Shown: piece after piece, positions 1 to 8,715 of the stretch
How the letters are laid out: each line of letters opens with the position of its first letter
Position numbering within the stretch: the first letter of the stretch is position 1
Source: JASLDZ01 sp965199975
Lineage (GTDB): Bacteria; Pseudomonadota; Alphaproteobacteria; Caulobacterales; Caulobacteraceae
Assembly: GCA_965199975.1 (NCBI GenBank)
Contig: OZ241340.1
Span: 1,302,001-1,366,000, forward strand
DNA length: 64,000 nucleotides
Direction of reading: 5' to 3'
Made by a program: the position numbers and the translations under genes
The notes under the pieces: model-generated
The model's database searches: none
The model's input: only the letters and a program-made list of their open reading frames with translations
What the model was told of the DNA's origin: nothing

Positions 1-369
1 CTTCTCGCGGTCGACGCCCAGCGTCTCGCGCCGGCCCTCGACCACCATCTCCGGCGTGTAGAGCTCGCGCAGCTTTAAACGCGCCACATACGCCTTCTGG
101 CGGGCGGTGAAGTCGGGCTTGGCGAAGGTGTCCTCCCAGCCGAGGTAGTCCCACACGTCCACCGGGAAGGTGAGCGCCACCACGCCCTTGCGGCGCGACA
201 GCTCCTGCAGGAGCGCATTGGCCTGTGGGCAGGCGGCGCAGCCCTGGGCGGTGAACAGCTCGACCACCACCGGTCGCTGCGCGATGGCGGCCCTCGCCGA
301 GGGTGCGGCGAGCGCGAGGGCCACGCTGAGGGCGGCCGCCGCCCGGCTCCGAACACCACGAGGGATCAT
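1..369 (-). CDS. DUF1223 family secreted thioredoxin-like protein, 3' end cut by window
   Basis: The first 123 residues of a minus-strand gene run off the left edge. Translation from the ATG at 369 gives an Arg-containing N-terminus, a hydrophobic Ala/Leu stretch and an Ala-rich cleavage region ending near residue 29, so a signal peptide is likely. It is followed by VVVELFTAQGC and a CAAC motif, the pattern of DUF1223 proteins (usually VELFTSQGCSSCP), a thioredoxin-fold family predicted to act in the periplasm. Further along, WDYLGWEDTFAKP and the VEG motif also fit. It lies downstream of acnA on the same strand with a strong hairpin between them, so it may be transcribed separately. Substrate and redox role are unknown. 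Confidence 0.85.
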   Translation of the reverse strand, partial: MIPRGVRSRAAAALSVALALAAPSARAAIAQRPVVVELFTAQGCAACPQANALLQELSRRKGVVALTFPVDVWDYLGWEDTFAKPDFTARQKAYVARLKLRELYTPEMVVEGRRETLGVDREK

Positions 370-393
370 TGAAACGACCCTAGCCGCGCGCCT

Positions 394-433
394 GCGCCCG
401 CGCCGCTCACAGCTTCGTGAGCGGCGCAGGCGC
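394..433 (-). terminator. Stem-loop between acnA and the DUF1223 gene
   Basis: Arms 394-410 and 417-433 form a 17-pair stem around the 6-base loop at 411-416. The single imperfect position becomes a G-U wobble when read on the minus strand. The hairpin begins six bases after the acnA stop codon, as expected for a terminator or 3'-end stabiliser. The following minus-strand bases are not a clear U run, so termination may be partial. Confidence 0.55.
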
Positions 434-439
434 AGGGTT

Positions 440-3184
440 TCACTCCGCCGCGACGGCCGGCTCCTCGTCCGTCGGCGCAGTATCGTTGGCCCCGCGCGCC
501 AGGTTGCGCAGCACGTAGGGCATGACGCCGCCGGCGCGGAAGTAGTCGAGCTCGGTCTGGGTATCGATGCGGCAGGTGACGGGGAAGCGCGCCACCCGGT
601 GGTCGGAGGGGCGGAAGATGTCGATGTAGAGCGTCTTGCGCGGCCGCAGGTTCTCCAGCCCGCGGATGGTGATCAGCTCCTCGCCTGTGAGGCCGAGGCG
701 CTGCCAGCCGTCGACCTGGTACTGCAGGGGCAGAACGCCCATGCCCACCAGGTTCGAGCGGTGAATCCGCTCGTAGGTCTCGGCGAAGACGGCGCGCACG
801 CCGAGCAGCTTGGTGCCCTTGGCCGCCCAGTCGCGCGAGGAGCCGGTGCCGTATTCCTTGCCGGCGAAGATCACCAGCGGGCGGCCCTCCTTCTCGTACT
901 GCATGGCCGCGTCGTAGATCGCCATCACCTCGCCTGAGGGGAAGTGGCGGGTCACCCCGCCCTCGATCTCGGGTGTCATGCGGTTCTTGATGCGGATGTT
1001 GGCGAAGGCGCCGCGCATCATCACCTCGTGGTTGCCGCGCCGTGCGCCGTAGCTGTTGAAGTCCTCGGCCTCGACGCCGTTGGCGATCAGGTACTGGCCG
1101 GCGGGCGAGGTCTTGCGGATGTTGCCGGCGGGCGAGATGTGGTCGGTGGTGATCGAGTCGCCGAAGATGGCCAGGATGGCGGCGCCCTGCACGTCCTTCA
1201 CCGCCTGCGGCTGCATGGTCATGCCGGCGAAGTACGGCGGGTTCTGCACGTAGGTGCTGTCGTTCTGCCAGCCGTAGGTCTGGCCGCCGGAGACGTCGAT
1301 GCCCTGCCAGCGCTCGTCGCCCTTGAACACGTCGGAGTAGCGGGCGGCGAACAGGTCCTGGGTGACGACCCGGCGCTGGATCTCGGCGATCTCCTCGTTG
1401 GTCGGCCAGATCTCGCGCAGGTAGACGGTCTCGCCGTCCGAGCCGGTCCCCAGGCCGTCGCGCTGCAGGTCGACGAGCATGGAGCCCGCCAGGGCGTAGG
1501 CCACCACCAGCGGCGGCGAGGCCAGGTAGTTGGCGCGCACGTCCGGGTTCACCCGGCCCTCGAAGTTGCGGTTGCCGCTGAGCACGCTCGCCGCCACCAG
1601 GTCGTCGGCGTTGATGGCGTCCGACACGTTCTGCGGCAGGGGGCCTGAGTTGCCGATGCAGGTGGTGCAGCCATAGCCCACCAGGTTGAAGCCTATGGCG
1701 TCCAGGTCGGCCTGCAGGCCGGCCTTGACCAGGTAGTCGGTCACCACCTGCGATCCGGGGGCGAGCGAGGTCTTCACCCAGGGCTTGGGCGTGAGCCCCT
1801 TCGCGTGCGCCTTGCGGGCCACCAGGCCGGCGGCGATCAGCACGCTGGGGTTGGAGGTGTTGGTGCACGAGGTGATGGCGGCGATCACCACGTCGCCGTG
1901 GCCCACGTCGAACGCCTCCTGGCCCTCGTCGGGCTTCACGGGCATGCGCGCGCTCTCGTGGCCCGCCTTGCCGAAGTCGGTGGCCAGGGCCTCCTTGAAG
2001 GCGGCCGCGGCGTCGGACAGCAGCACCCGGTCCTGCGGGCGCTTGGGCCCGGCCAGCGAGGCCTGCACGGTGGAGACGTCCAGCTCCAGCGTGTCGGAAT
2101 ACACCGCATCCTCGGCGGCCTCCGGGTCGTGCCACATCCCCTGCGCACGGGCGTAGGCCTCCACCAGCGCCACGCGCTCAGGGCTGCGGCCGGTGTCGCG
2201 CAGGTATTTCAGCGTGGCCTCGGAGACGGGGAAGAAGCCGCAGGTGGCGCCGTATTCGGGGGCCATGTTGGCGACGGTGGCCTGGTCCTCGACCGTCATG
2301 TGGGCGATGGCGTCGCCGTAGAACTCCACGAACTTGCCGACCACGCCCTTGCGGCGGAGCATCTGCACGATGGTGAGCACGAGGTCGGTGGCGGTGGCGC
2401 CCTCCGGCATGCGGCCGCTCAGGCGGAAGCCGATCACCTCGGGGATCAGCATGGGGATGGGCTGGCCCAGCATGGCCGCCTCCGCCTCGATGCCGCCCAC
2501 GCCCCAGCCCAGTACGGAGAGGCCGTTGACCATGGTGGTGTGGCTGTCGGTCCCGACCACCGTGTCGGGGTAGGCCAGCTCTACATCGCCCTCCGTCTGG
2601 CTCCAGACCGTCTGCGCCAGATACTCGAGGTTCACCTGGTGGCAGATGCCCGTGCCCGGCGGCACCACGCGGAAGTCGTCGAAGGCGCTCGAACCCCAGC
2701 GCAGGAAGCGATAGCGCTCGTTGTTGCGCTCGTACTCCCGGTCCTTGTTGGTCTCGAGCGACGCGGCGGAGCCGAAGCTGTCGACCATCACTGAGTGGTC
2801 GATCACGAGGTCGACCGGGTTGAGCGGGTTGATCTTGGCCGGATCGGCGCCGAGGTGGGCCATGGCGTCGCGCATGGCGGCCAGGTCGACCACGGCCGGC
2901 ACGCCCGTGAAGTCCTGCATCAGGACGCGCGCGGGGCGGAAGGCGATCTCGTGCTCCACTTGGCCGCGGTGCTGGGCGAAGGCGGCCACTGCGGCGATGT
3001 CCTGCGCGGCGACCGTGGGGCCCTCGTTGCGCAGCAGGTTCTCCAGCAGCACCTTCATCGAGATGGGCAGGCGCGACACGCCGGAGAGCCCGGCTTCCTC
3101 CGCGGCCTTGAGGCTGTAATAGGTATACGTCTTGTCGCCCACCGCGAGTTCGCGGCGGGTGTCGTGGCTGTCGATCGAGGGCAT
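440..3184 (-). CDS. acnA: Aconitate hydratase AcnA
   Basis: A 914-residue TCA-cycle aconitase that isomerises citrate to isocitrate in the cytoplasm. Length and order match the AcnA/IRP1 type. The [4Fe-4S] ligand cysteines sit in ITSCTNTSNP and GYGCTTCIGNSGP, and the substrate-binding blocks ANMAPEYGAT and GSSRDWAAKG are present. The open frame extends far upstream through antisense of ccmA, but the start at 3184 is chosen because it gives the normal N-terminus MPSIDSHDTR and has an AGGAG eight bases upstream. It is divergent from ccmA across 195 bases. In alphaproteobacteria acnA commonly neighbours the ccm genes. Confidence 0.98.
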   Translation of the reverse strand: MPSIDSHDTRRELAVGDKTYTYYSLKAAEEAGLSGVSRLPISMKVLLENLLRNEGPTVAAQDIAAVAAFAQHRGQVEHEIAFRPARVLMQDFTGVPAVVDLAAMRDAMAHLGADPAKINPLNPVDLVIDHSVMVDSFGSAASLETNKDREYERNNERYRFLRWGSSAFDDFRVVPPGTGICHQVNLEYLAQTVWSQTEGDVELAYPDTVVGTDSHTTMVNGLSVLGWGVGGIEAEAAMLGQPIPMLIPEVIGFRLSGRMPEGATATDLVLTIVQMLRRKGVVGKFVEFYGDAIAHMTVEDQATVANMAPEYGATCGFFPVSEATLKYLRDTGRSPERVALVEAYARAQGMWHDPEAAEDAVYSDTLELDVSTVQASLAGPKRPQDRVLLSDAAAAFKEALATDFGKAGHESARMPVKPDEGQEAFDVGHGDVVIAAITSCTNTSNPSVLIAAGLVARKAHAKGLTPKPWVKTSLAPGSQVVTDYLVKAGLQADLDAIGFNLVGYGCTTCIGNSGPLPQNVSDAINADDLVAASVLSGNRNFEGRVNPDVRANYLASPPLVVAYALAGSMLVDLQRDGLGTGSDGETVYLREIWPTNEEIAEIQRRVVTQDLFAARYSDVFKGDERWQGIDVSGGQTYGWQNDSTYVQNPPYFAGMTMQPQAVKDVQGAAILAIFGDSITTDHISPAGNIRKTSPAGQYLIANGVEAEDFNSYGARRGNHEVMMRGAFANIRIKNRMTPEIEGGVTRHFPSGEVMAIYDAAMQYEKEGRPLVIFAGKEYGTGSSRDWAAKGTKLLGVRAVFAETYERIHRSNLVGMGVLPLQYQVDGWQRLGLTGEELITIRGLENLRPRKTLYIDIFRPSDHRVARFPVTCRIDTQTELDYFRAGGVMPYVLRNLARGANDTAPTDEEPAVAAE

Positions 3185-3379
3185 GGACGCTCGCTCCTGC
3201 AGGAAGCCGCCCCGGGGTGGGGAGAGCGGGCTCGCGCGCCTTGAAGCGGGTCGCACAGGGACCCGCCGGGCGCCGCGGCAAACCCGCACGGCGACGCTGG
3301 ATGTAGCGCCGCAAGGCTTGCGTTTCCACGCGAGAAGCGTTCGCAAGACGGCGGCCCGCGCCCGGATCGGAGCCTCGGC

Positions 3380-4009
3380 GTGAAGCTCGACGTGGCCGGC
3401 CTCGCCATCGCCCGGGGCGGGCGCACCCTGTTCGAGGGGTTCGACCTCGCCCTTGCGCCCGGCGAGGCGGCCGTGCTGGTCGCCGCCAACGGCGCCGGCA
3501 AGTCGAGCCTCCTGCGCGCCGTCGCCGGCTTGCTGCGCCCGAGCGCCGGGGCGATCGCCTTCGCCGACGCCTCCGGCCCGCTGGACGCCGACGACGCGCG
3601 CACCTCCTCGCTGCATCTTCTCGGCCACCATGACGGGCTGAGCGGCGGCCGCACCGCGGGCGACGAGTTGCGCTTCTGGGCGCGATGGCAGGGGGGCGAC
3701 ACAGCCGCGCTGGATCGCGCCATGAAGGCTTTTTCGCTCGCGGCCCTCCTGCCGCTGGAGGTGCGCCGCCTCTCGGCCGGCCAGCGGCGGCGTCTCGCCC
3801 TGGCGCGCCTGATCGCCGCCCCGCGCCCGCTGTGGCTGCTCGACGAGCCGCTCGCCCCGCTCGACGCCGTGCAGCGCGCGCGCTTCGGCGAAGTCATGGC
3901 GCGCCACCTGGGCGAGGGCGGGCTGATCCTGGCGGCGGCGCACGATCCTCTGCCCGTGCCGGCGCGCGAGGTGCGGCTCCTCGCGCCCGCCCGGGCCGCC
4001 GCCGCGTGA
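3380..4009 (+). CDS. ccmA: Heme exporter ATP-binding protein CcmA
   Basis: A 209-residue ABC ATPase. It shows the Walker A motif ANGAGKSS near residue 35, a signature LSAGQRRRLALARL, Walker B LWLLDEP, and the shortened C-terminus typical of CcmA. With CcmB and CcmC it forms the complex that releases heme-loaded CcmE in system I cytochrome c maturation. The GTG start has a GGAG seven bases upstream. Its stop overlaps the ccmB start (GTGA), so the two are translationally coupled. ccmC, ccmD and ccmE do not follow here and must lie elsewhere if the system is complete. Confidence 0.95.
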   Translation: MKLDVAGLAIARGGRTLFEGFDLALAPGEAAVLVAANGAGKSSLLRAVAGLLRPSAGAIAFADASGPLDADDARTSSLHLLGHHDGLSGGRTAGDELRFWARWQGGDTAALDRAMKAFSLAALLPLEVRRLSAGQRRRLALARLIAAPRPLWLLDEPLAPLDAVQRARFGEVMARHLGEGGLILAAAHDPLPVPAREVRLLAPARAAAA

Positions 4010-4671
4010 GCACGCTCCTGGCTCTCGCGCGCCGCGAACTGGCGGCGGCTTGGGGGCGGGGCGGGGGGCCGCTGTTCGCCGCCGCCTTCTTCCTGGGCGT
4101 GGCGACGCTGTTCCCCCTGGCGGCGGGGGCCGAGCCCGGCCGGCTGCGCCCCGTGGCGGCCGGTGCGGCCTTCGCGGCGCTGGCTCTGGCCTCGCTGCTC
4201 TCGCTCGAGCGCCTGTTCGCCCGTGACTGGGAGGAGGGCGGGCTCGACCTCCTGGCGCTCGGCCCTGCGCCGCTCGAGGTCGTGGCGCTGGCCAAGTGCG
4301 CCGCCCAGTGGCTGGCGACCGGTCTGCCGCTGGCGGTGCTCGCGCCGGCGGTGGCGGTGATGCTGGGCGCGCCGCCGAGGCTGGCGCCGGTGGTGGCCGC
4401 CGCCGCCGCCGCCGCCGGCCTCGCTTACGCCTTCACCGGCGGCGTCGGCGCGGCGTTGAGCCTGGGCGCGCGGCGGCCGGGCCTCCTCGCCGCCGTCGTG
4501 GTGCTGCCGCTCTACGCGCCGCCGACCATCTTCGGCGCGGGCGCGGTCTCCGCCGCGGCTGCGGGCCTGCCCTGGGCGGCGGCTTTGGCGCTGGCCGGCG
4601 CCTACGCCGTGGCGACCGCGGCGCTCAGCCCCTTCGCCATGGCCGCCGCCTGCCGCGCCGCGCTGGAGTGA
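4006..4671 (+). CDS. ccmB: Heme exporter membrane protein CcmB
   Basis: A 221-residue, strongly hydrophobic protein with about six membrane segments, the size of CcmB. The N-terminus LLALARREL followed by the FFLGVATLFPLA segment, the LLSLERLFARDWEEGGLDLL loop and the late LPLYAPPTIFGAGA segment match the family. It is the permease partner of CcmA in cytochrome c heme handling at the inner membrane. The GTG start at 4006 overlaps the ccmA stop. Codon use is very Ala/GC-rich like its neighbours. The following gene is an acetyltransferase rather than ccmC, unlike the common ccmABC order. Confidence 0.95.
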   Translation: MSTLLALARRELAAAWGRGGGPLFAAAFFLGVATLFPLAAGAEPGRLRPVAAGAAFAALALASLLSLERLFARDWEEGGLDLLALGPAPLEVVALAKCAAQWLATGLPLAVLAPAVAVMLGAPPRLAPVVAAAAAAAGLAYAFTGGVGAALSLGARRPGLLAAVVVLPLYAPPTIFGAGAVSAAAAGLPWAAALALAGAYAVATAALSPFAMAAACRAALE

Positions 4672-4678
4672 GGACGCC

Positions 4679-5202
4679 GTGATCGAGACCGAACGCCTGA
4701 TCCTGCGCCCGCCCGCGATGACCGACTTCGACGTCTTCGCCGCCATGCTGGCCGATCCCGTCGGCATGGCCCACCTCGGCGGCCCGCAGCCGCGCGCCCA
4801 GGCCTGGCGCACCTTCATGACCTACGCCGGCGCCTGGACCTTGGCCCGCGCCACAATGTTCCTGGCCGTGGAGAAGGCGAGCGGCGAGATCGTCGGCCGC
4901 ATCGGCCCCTGGTTCCCCGAAGGCTGGCCGGGGCCGGAGGTGGGCTGGAGCCTCGTCCCGCACGCATGGGGCCGAGGCCTGGCCACCGAGGGCGCCGCGG
5001 CCGCGATGGGCTACGGCTTCGATGTGCTGGGCTGGGCCGAGATCGTCCACACCATCCAGCCCGCCAACGCCGCCTCCATCCGCGTGGCTGAGCGGCTCGG
5101 CTCCACCTACCGGGGGATGCGATGTTGCCCGCGCCCTTCGACAAGCCCACCGGCGTGTGGGGCCAGACGCGCGAGGCGTGGCGGGAGCGGCCCCGTGGTT
5201 GA
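4679..5202 (+). pseudogene. GNAT family acetyltransferase (RimJ/RimL-like), apparent one-base frameshift near the 3' end
   Basis: The first ~145 residues read as a RimJ/RimL-type N-acetyltransferase: MIETERLILRPP at the start, the acetyl-CoA loop HAWGRGLATEGAAAA, and NAASIRVAERLG near the end. After STYRG the frame runs into an Arg/Ser-rich tail ending at 5224 that does not look like the family. Adding one G to the G5 run at 5112-5116 restores RGDAMLPAPFDKPTGVWGQT and a natural stop at 5200-5202. The change is therefore a single-base loss in a homopolymer, either a real late frameshift or a sequencing error. The core fold would be complete in either case. Substrate is unknown. Confidence 0.8.
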
Positions 5203-5256
5203 AGCGAGGCCTCGCGAGGGCTAGGCACGCCCCTCACTCATCGAAAGACCACCGCC

Positions 5257-6288
5257 ATGGGTTACCGCGTCGCCGTCGTGGGCGCGACGGGCGCTGTCGG
5301 CCGCGAGATGCTGACGCTGCTCGACGAGCTGGAGTTCCCGGTGGACAAGGCCTTCGCCGTAGCCTCGCGCCGCTCGCTGGGCGCCGAGGTCGAGTTCGGC
5401 GACCGCACGCTGAAGTGCCTCGACATCGAGACCTTCGACTTCTCTCAGGTCGACCTGTGCATGATGAGCGCCGGCGGCGAGGTCTCGCGCGCCTGGGCGG
5501 AGAAGATCGGCGCGGCGGGTCCCATCGTGATCGACAACTCCTCCGTCTTCCGCATGGACCCCGAGGTGCCGCTGATCGTGCCCGAGGTGAACCCCGACGC
5601 CATCGAGGGCGTGCGCGTCAAGAACATCATCGCCAACCCCAACTGTTCGACCGCGCAGCTGGTCGTGGCGCTGAAGCCCTTGCACGACGCGGCCACCATC
5701 AAGCGCGCCGTGGTCTCGACCTACCAGTCCGTCTCCGGCGCGGGGAAGGAGGGCATGGACGAGCTGTGGCTCCAGACCAAGGCGGTGTTCATGTTCGGCC
5801 CGTCCGAGCCGAAGCTCTTCCCCAAGCAGATCGCCTTCAACGTCATCCCCTTCATCGGCGCCTTCAACGACGACGGCTATACCGACGAGGAGGCCAAGAT
5901 GGGGAACGAGGTCCACAAGATGATGGACCCGTCGATCCAGCTCACCGTCACCTGCGTGCGGGTGCCGGTGATGGTGGGCCATTCGCTGAGCGTGAACCTT
6001 GAGTTCGAATACCCGCTTCCGGCCGACGAGGCGCGCGACCTGCTGCGCGAGGCGCCTGGCGTACTGGTCGTTGATCAGCGCACCGACACGGGCTACGTCA
6101 CGCCCAAGGAGGCGCAGGGCGAGTTCGCCGTCTACGTCTCGCGCATCCGTGACGACACGACCGTGCAGCACGGCCTGAACCTGTGGGTGGTCAGCGACAA
6201 CCTGCGCAAGGGCGCGGCCCTGAACGCGGTGCAGATCGCCCAGCTCCTGGACGAGCGCGGCCTGATCGGGGAGCGCGCCGCGGCCTGA
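5257..6288 (+). CDS. asd: Aspartate-semialdehyde dehydrogenase
   Basis: A 343-residue cytoplasmic enzyme that reduces aspartyl phosphate to aspartate semialdehyde with NADPH, the branch point to lysine/diaminopimelate, threonine and methionine. It has the nucleotide-binding GATGAVGREM near residue 10, the catalytic cysteine C130 in NPNCSTAQL, and the substrate region around VPVMVGHSLSVNLEF. Length is normal. It appears to be a single-gene unit: the GNAT gene ends 55 bases upstream and the convergent MFS gene ends 14 bases downstream. It links functionally to thrC and the metX/metF/metH genes elsewhere in the window. Confidence 0.98.
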   Translation: MGYRVAVVGATGAVGREMLTLLDELEFPVDKAFAVASRRSLGAEVEFGDRTLKCLDIETFDFSQVDLCMMSAGGEVSRAWAEKIGAAGPIVIDNSSVFRMDPEVPLIVPEVNPDAIEGVRVKNIIANPNCSTAQLVVALKPLHDAATIKRAVVSTYQSVSGAGKEGMDELWLQTKAVFMFGPSEPKLFPKQIAFNVIPFIGAFNDDGYTDEEAKMGNEVHKMMDPSIQLTVTCVRVPVMVGHSLSVNLEFEYPLPADEARDLLREAPGVLVVDQRTDTGYVTPKEAQGEFAVYVSRIRDDTTVQHGLNLWVVSDNLRKGAALNAVQIAQLLDERGLIGERAAA

Positions 6289-6301
6289 GCGGCGGCGCTC
6301 C

Positions 6302-7624
6302 TCAAACGGCGAGCGAGGCCGCGCGAGGCTGAGCTTCGTCGCGGCGATCGGGTCCGCGCACCAGGAGCTGGTAGGCGGCCAGCGCGCTCACCAGCGCGCC
6401 CAGTATGACCCACGCCATGGACCGCACCGGGCCGCCGCCGACCAGCTCCTGCACCGCGCCTGCCAGGGCGCCCGCGCCGAAGCTGCCGAAGCCGAGCAGG
6501 GCCGAGGAGCCGCCGGCGCGCGTGCGGTCCACCTTCATCGCCTCGGCGCCGGCGTTCGGCTGGCTCATGCCGAAGCCCGCGATCACCACGAACAGCGGCG
6601 CCAGCACGCCCCACACGCCGCCCCAGCGCGTATAGGCGTCGACCACCAGCATGAGCGCCGCGGCGATCGCGACGACCAGCGCCCCCATCAGCAGGCGCTG
6701 GGGATACACCCGTCGCGCCAGCCGCGCGTTGAGCTGGCCGGCGGCGATCAGCCCCACCGCGTTCGTCCCGAACACCCAGCCGAAGTGCGCCGCCGGGATG
6801 TGGAACACGCCCATCACCACCGCCGGCGCCGCGGTGATGTAGGAGAACAGCGCCGCCCCGGAGAGCGAGCCGGTCAGCAGGTAGCCCACCAGCCGCCGCT
6901 GCCGCAGCAGGGCGGCGTAGCTGGCGAGCGTCCGCTCGGCGTCGGCCTTCAGCCGCGTCGCCTCCGACCGGCTCTCCGGCAGGGCCACGAAGGCGACGAG
7001 GCCCACGACGAGGCCGAACAGCGCCTGCACTGCGAAGATCGCCCGCCAGCCCGCCACCGTCAGCACCCAGCCGCCGACCAGCGGCGCCAGCACGGGCGCC
7101 ACGCCGAACACCAGGGTGAGCATCGAGAACACGTGCAGCACCTCGTTGTCGGCGTAGCGGTCGCGCACCACCGCGCGCGCCACCACCATGCCGGCGCAGG
7201 CTCCCACCGCCTGCAGCAGGCGCAACGCGATCAGCGCCCCCGCGTCGGTCACCACCGCGCATCCTGCGGTGGACAGCACGAACAGCGCCACCCCCCACAG
7301 GATCGGCGGCCGCCGCCCCCAGCGGTCGGAGAGCGGGCCGAACGCCAGCTGTCCCACCGCCAGGCCCAGGAGGAAGATCGAGATGGTGGCCTGCGCCGCC
7401 CGCGGGCTGGCGTGCAGCACGCCCGCGATGCGCGGCAGGGCGGGCAGGTACATGTCCATCGCCACCGAGCCGAACATGGTCAGCCCGCCCAGCAGCAGCA
7501 CCTCGCCCCAGGGCGCGCGGGCCTTGCCGGCCAGCTCGCGGCCGGACGCGACCACCGGCCCGGGCGCGAGCGGAGCGGCGGCCTCGGCGCGTACGGCGTC
7601 GGCCTGCTTCAGGCGGGTAGGCAT
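6302..7624 (-). CDS. MFS drug efflux transporter, Bcr/CflA subfamily
   Basis: About 440 residues with twelve predicted membrane segments. The loop-2/3 signature of major facilitators is clear (GPLSDRWGRRPPI), and MDMYLPALPRIA near the start of TM1 is typical of Bcr/CflA multidrug or sulfonamide/bicyclomycin exporters. The long loop ESRSEATRL between TM6 and TM7 also fits. The frame can be extended to 7696, but the start at 7624 (MPTRLKQ) leaves the usual short cytoplasmic N-terminus, so I prefer it. It is divergent from the HtrA-like gene. The exported substrate cannot be read from sequence. Confidence 0.9.
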   Translation of the reverse strand: MPTRLKQADAVRAEAAAPLAPGPVVASGRELAGKARAPWGEVLLLGGLTMFGSVAMDMYLPALPRIAGVLHASPRAAQATISIFLLGLAVGQLAFGPLSDRWGRRPPILWGVALFVLSTAGCAVVTDAGALIALRLLQAVGACAGMVVARAVVRDRYADNEVLHVFSMLTLVFGVAPVLAPLVGGWVLTVAGWRAIFAVQALFGLVVGLVAFVALPESRSEATRLKADAERTLASYAALLRQRRLVGYLLTGSLSGAALFSYITAAPAVVMGVFHIPAAHFGWVFGTNAVGLIAAGQLNARLARRVYPQRLLMGALVVAIAAALMLVVDAYTRWGGVWGVLAPLFVVIAGFGMSQPNAGAEAMKVDRTRAGGSSALLGFGSFGAGALAGAVQELVGGGPVRSMAWVILGALVSALAAYQLLVRGPDRRDEAQPRAASLAV

Positions 7625-7724
7625 GGCGCCGCGCTTAGCCCGCGCCGCGCTGCGGCGTAACCCGCCCCTTGCCGGAACCGGCCGGCGTTCCGACATCGGG
7701 GCCAGCGTCAGGAGTTACAGAGAC

Positions 7725-8699
7725 TTGCCCGTATTCGACGACTATGAAGTGGCCGCCGCCCATCGACCGCGGCCCGACAGCTTCGACTTCGACCTCGATC
7801 GCGCCCTGCAGTCGGTGGTGGCGCTGGAGGCCGTCGTGCCCGAGGACGCCTTCACCGCCGAGACGCTGGGGACCGAGCGCATCGGCAACGGCGTGGTGAT
7901 CCGCGACGACGGCGTGGTGCTGACCATCGGCTACCTGATCACCGAGGCCTCTTCGGTGACCTTGACCACCCACGACGGCCGCGCCGTCGCCGGCCACGTG
8001 CTGGGCGTCGACATGGTCACCGGCTTCGGGCTCGTGCAGGCGCTGGAGCCCCTGGGCGTGAAGGCCCTGAAGATCGGCGACTCGCGCGCGCTGGAGGCGG
8101 GCGACGAGGTGCTGACCGCCGGCGCGGGGGGCCGCAAGCACGCGGCGGCGGCGCACGTCATGGCGCGCCAGCCCTTCGCCGGCTACTGGGAATACCTGCT
8201 CGACTCCGCCCTGTTCGTGGCCCCGGCGCACCCGCACTGGAGCGGCGCGGCGCTCATTGGGCCTACGGGGGAGCTGCTGGGCGTGGGCTCGCTGCAGCTG
8301 GAGAGCCAGGCGCCCGGCGGGCGGTCCCTGCCGCTGAACATGGTGGTGCCGATCGAACGGCTGGCCGACGTTTACGAGGCGATGCTTACGGGCGGAGAGG
8401 CGGCGGCGCCCCGGCCGTGGCTCGGCGTCTATGCGCAGGAGGTGGATGCGCGCGTCACCATCCTCGGCACGGCTCCCGCCGGGCCCGCCTCCCGAGCGGA
8501 ACTGCACCAGGGCGACGTGGTGCTGGCCGTGGGCGACACCGCCGTCACCGATCTGGCTGGCTTCTACACCGCCGTCTGGGCGCTGGGGCCCGCAGGCGTG
8601 CGCGTACCGCTGACGCTGGATCGCGAGGGCGACGTGTTCGACGTGGAGCTGACCTCCGCCGACCGGCGCAAGCTCCTCAGGAAGCCGCGCTACCACTGA
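7725..8699 (+). CDS. HtrA/DegP-like trypsin-fold protein with PDZ domain, probably catalytically inactive
   Basis: A 324-residue protein with a trypsin-like domain (about 25-215) and a C-terminal PDZ domain (about 225-315, with LGVYAQEVDA and LHQGDVVLAVGD). The fold markers of DegP are recognisable, but the catalytic positions are changed: where HtrA has the histidine turn this reads TIGYLITEA, the aspartate block reads DMVTGFGLVQ, and the GNSGG block reads WSGAALIGPTG. There is no convincing His-Asp-Ser triad and no signal peptide. The TTG start at 7725 is preferred for an AGGAG about ten bases upstream. A scaffold or peptide-binding role is possible. Confidence 0.85.
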   Translation: MPVFDDYEVAAAHRPRPDSFDFDLDRALQSVVALEAVVPEDAFTAETLGTERIGNGVVIRDDGVVLTIGYLITEASSVTLTTHDGRAVAGHVLGVDMVTGFGLVQALEPLGVKALKIGDSRALEAGDEVLTAGAGGRKHAAAAHVMARQPFAGYWEYLLDSALFVAPAHPHWSGAALIGPTGELLGVGSLQLESQAPGGRSLPLNMVVPIERLADVYEAMLTGGEAAAPRPWLGVYAQEVDARVTILGTAPAGPASRAELHQGDVVLAVGDTAVTDLAGFYTAVWALGPAGVRVPLTLDREGDVFDVELTSADRRKLLRKPRYH

Positions 8700-8715
8700 T
8701 CGGCGCGCGTCGGCG

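Noticed and set aside
3185..3943. N-terminal extension of aconitase to 1167 residues
   Set aside because: The extra part is antisense to ccmA; the normal AcnA N-terminus and a ribosome site are at 3184.
7188..7724. Longer N-terminus for the HtrA-like protein
   Set aside because: The extension is antisense to the MFS transporter gene; the TTG at 7725 has a ribosome site and fits the fold boundary.
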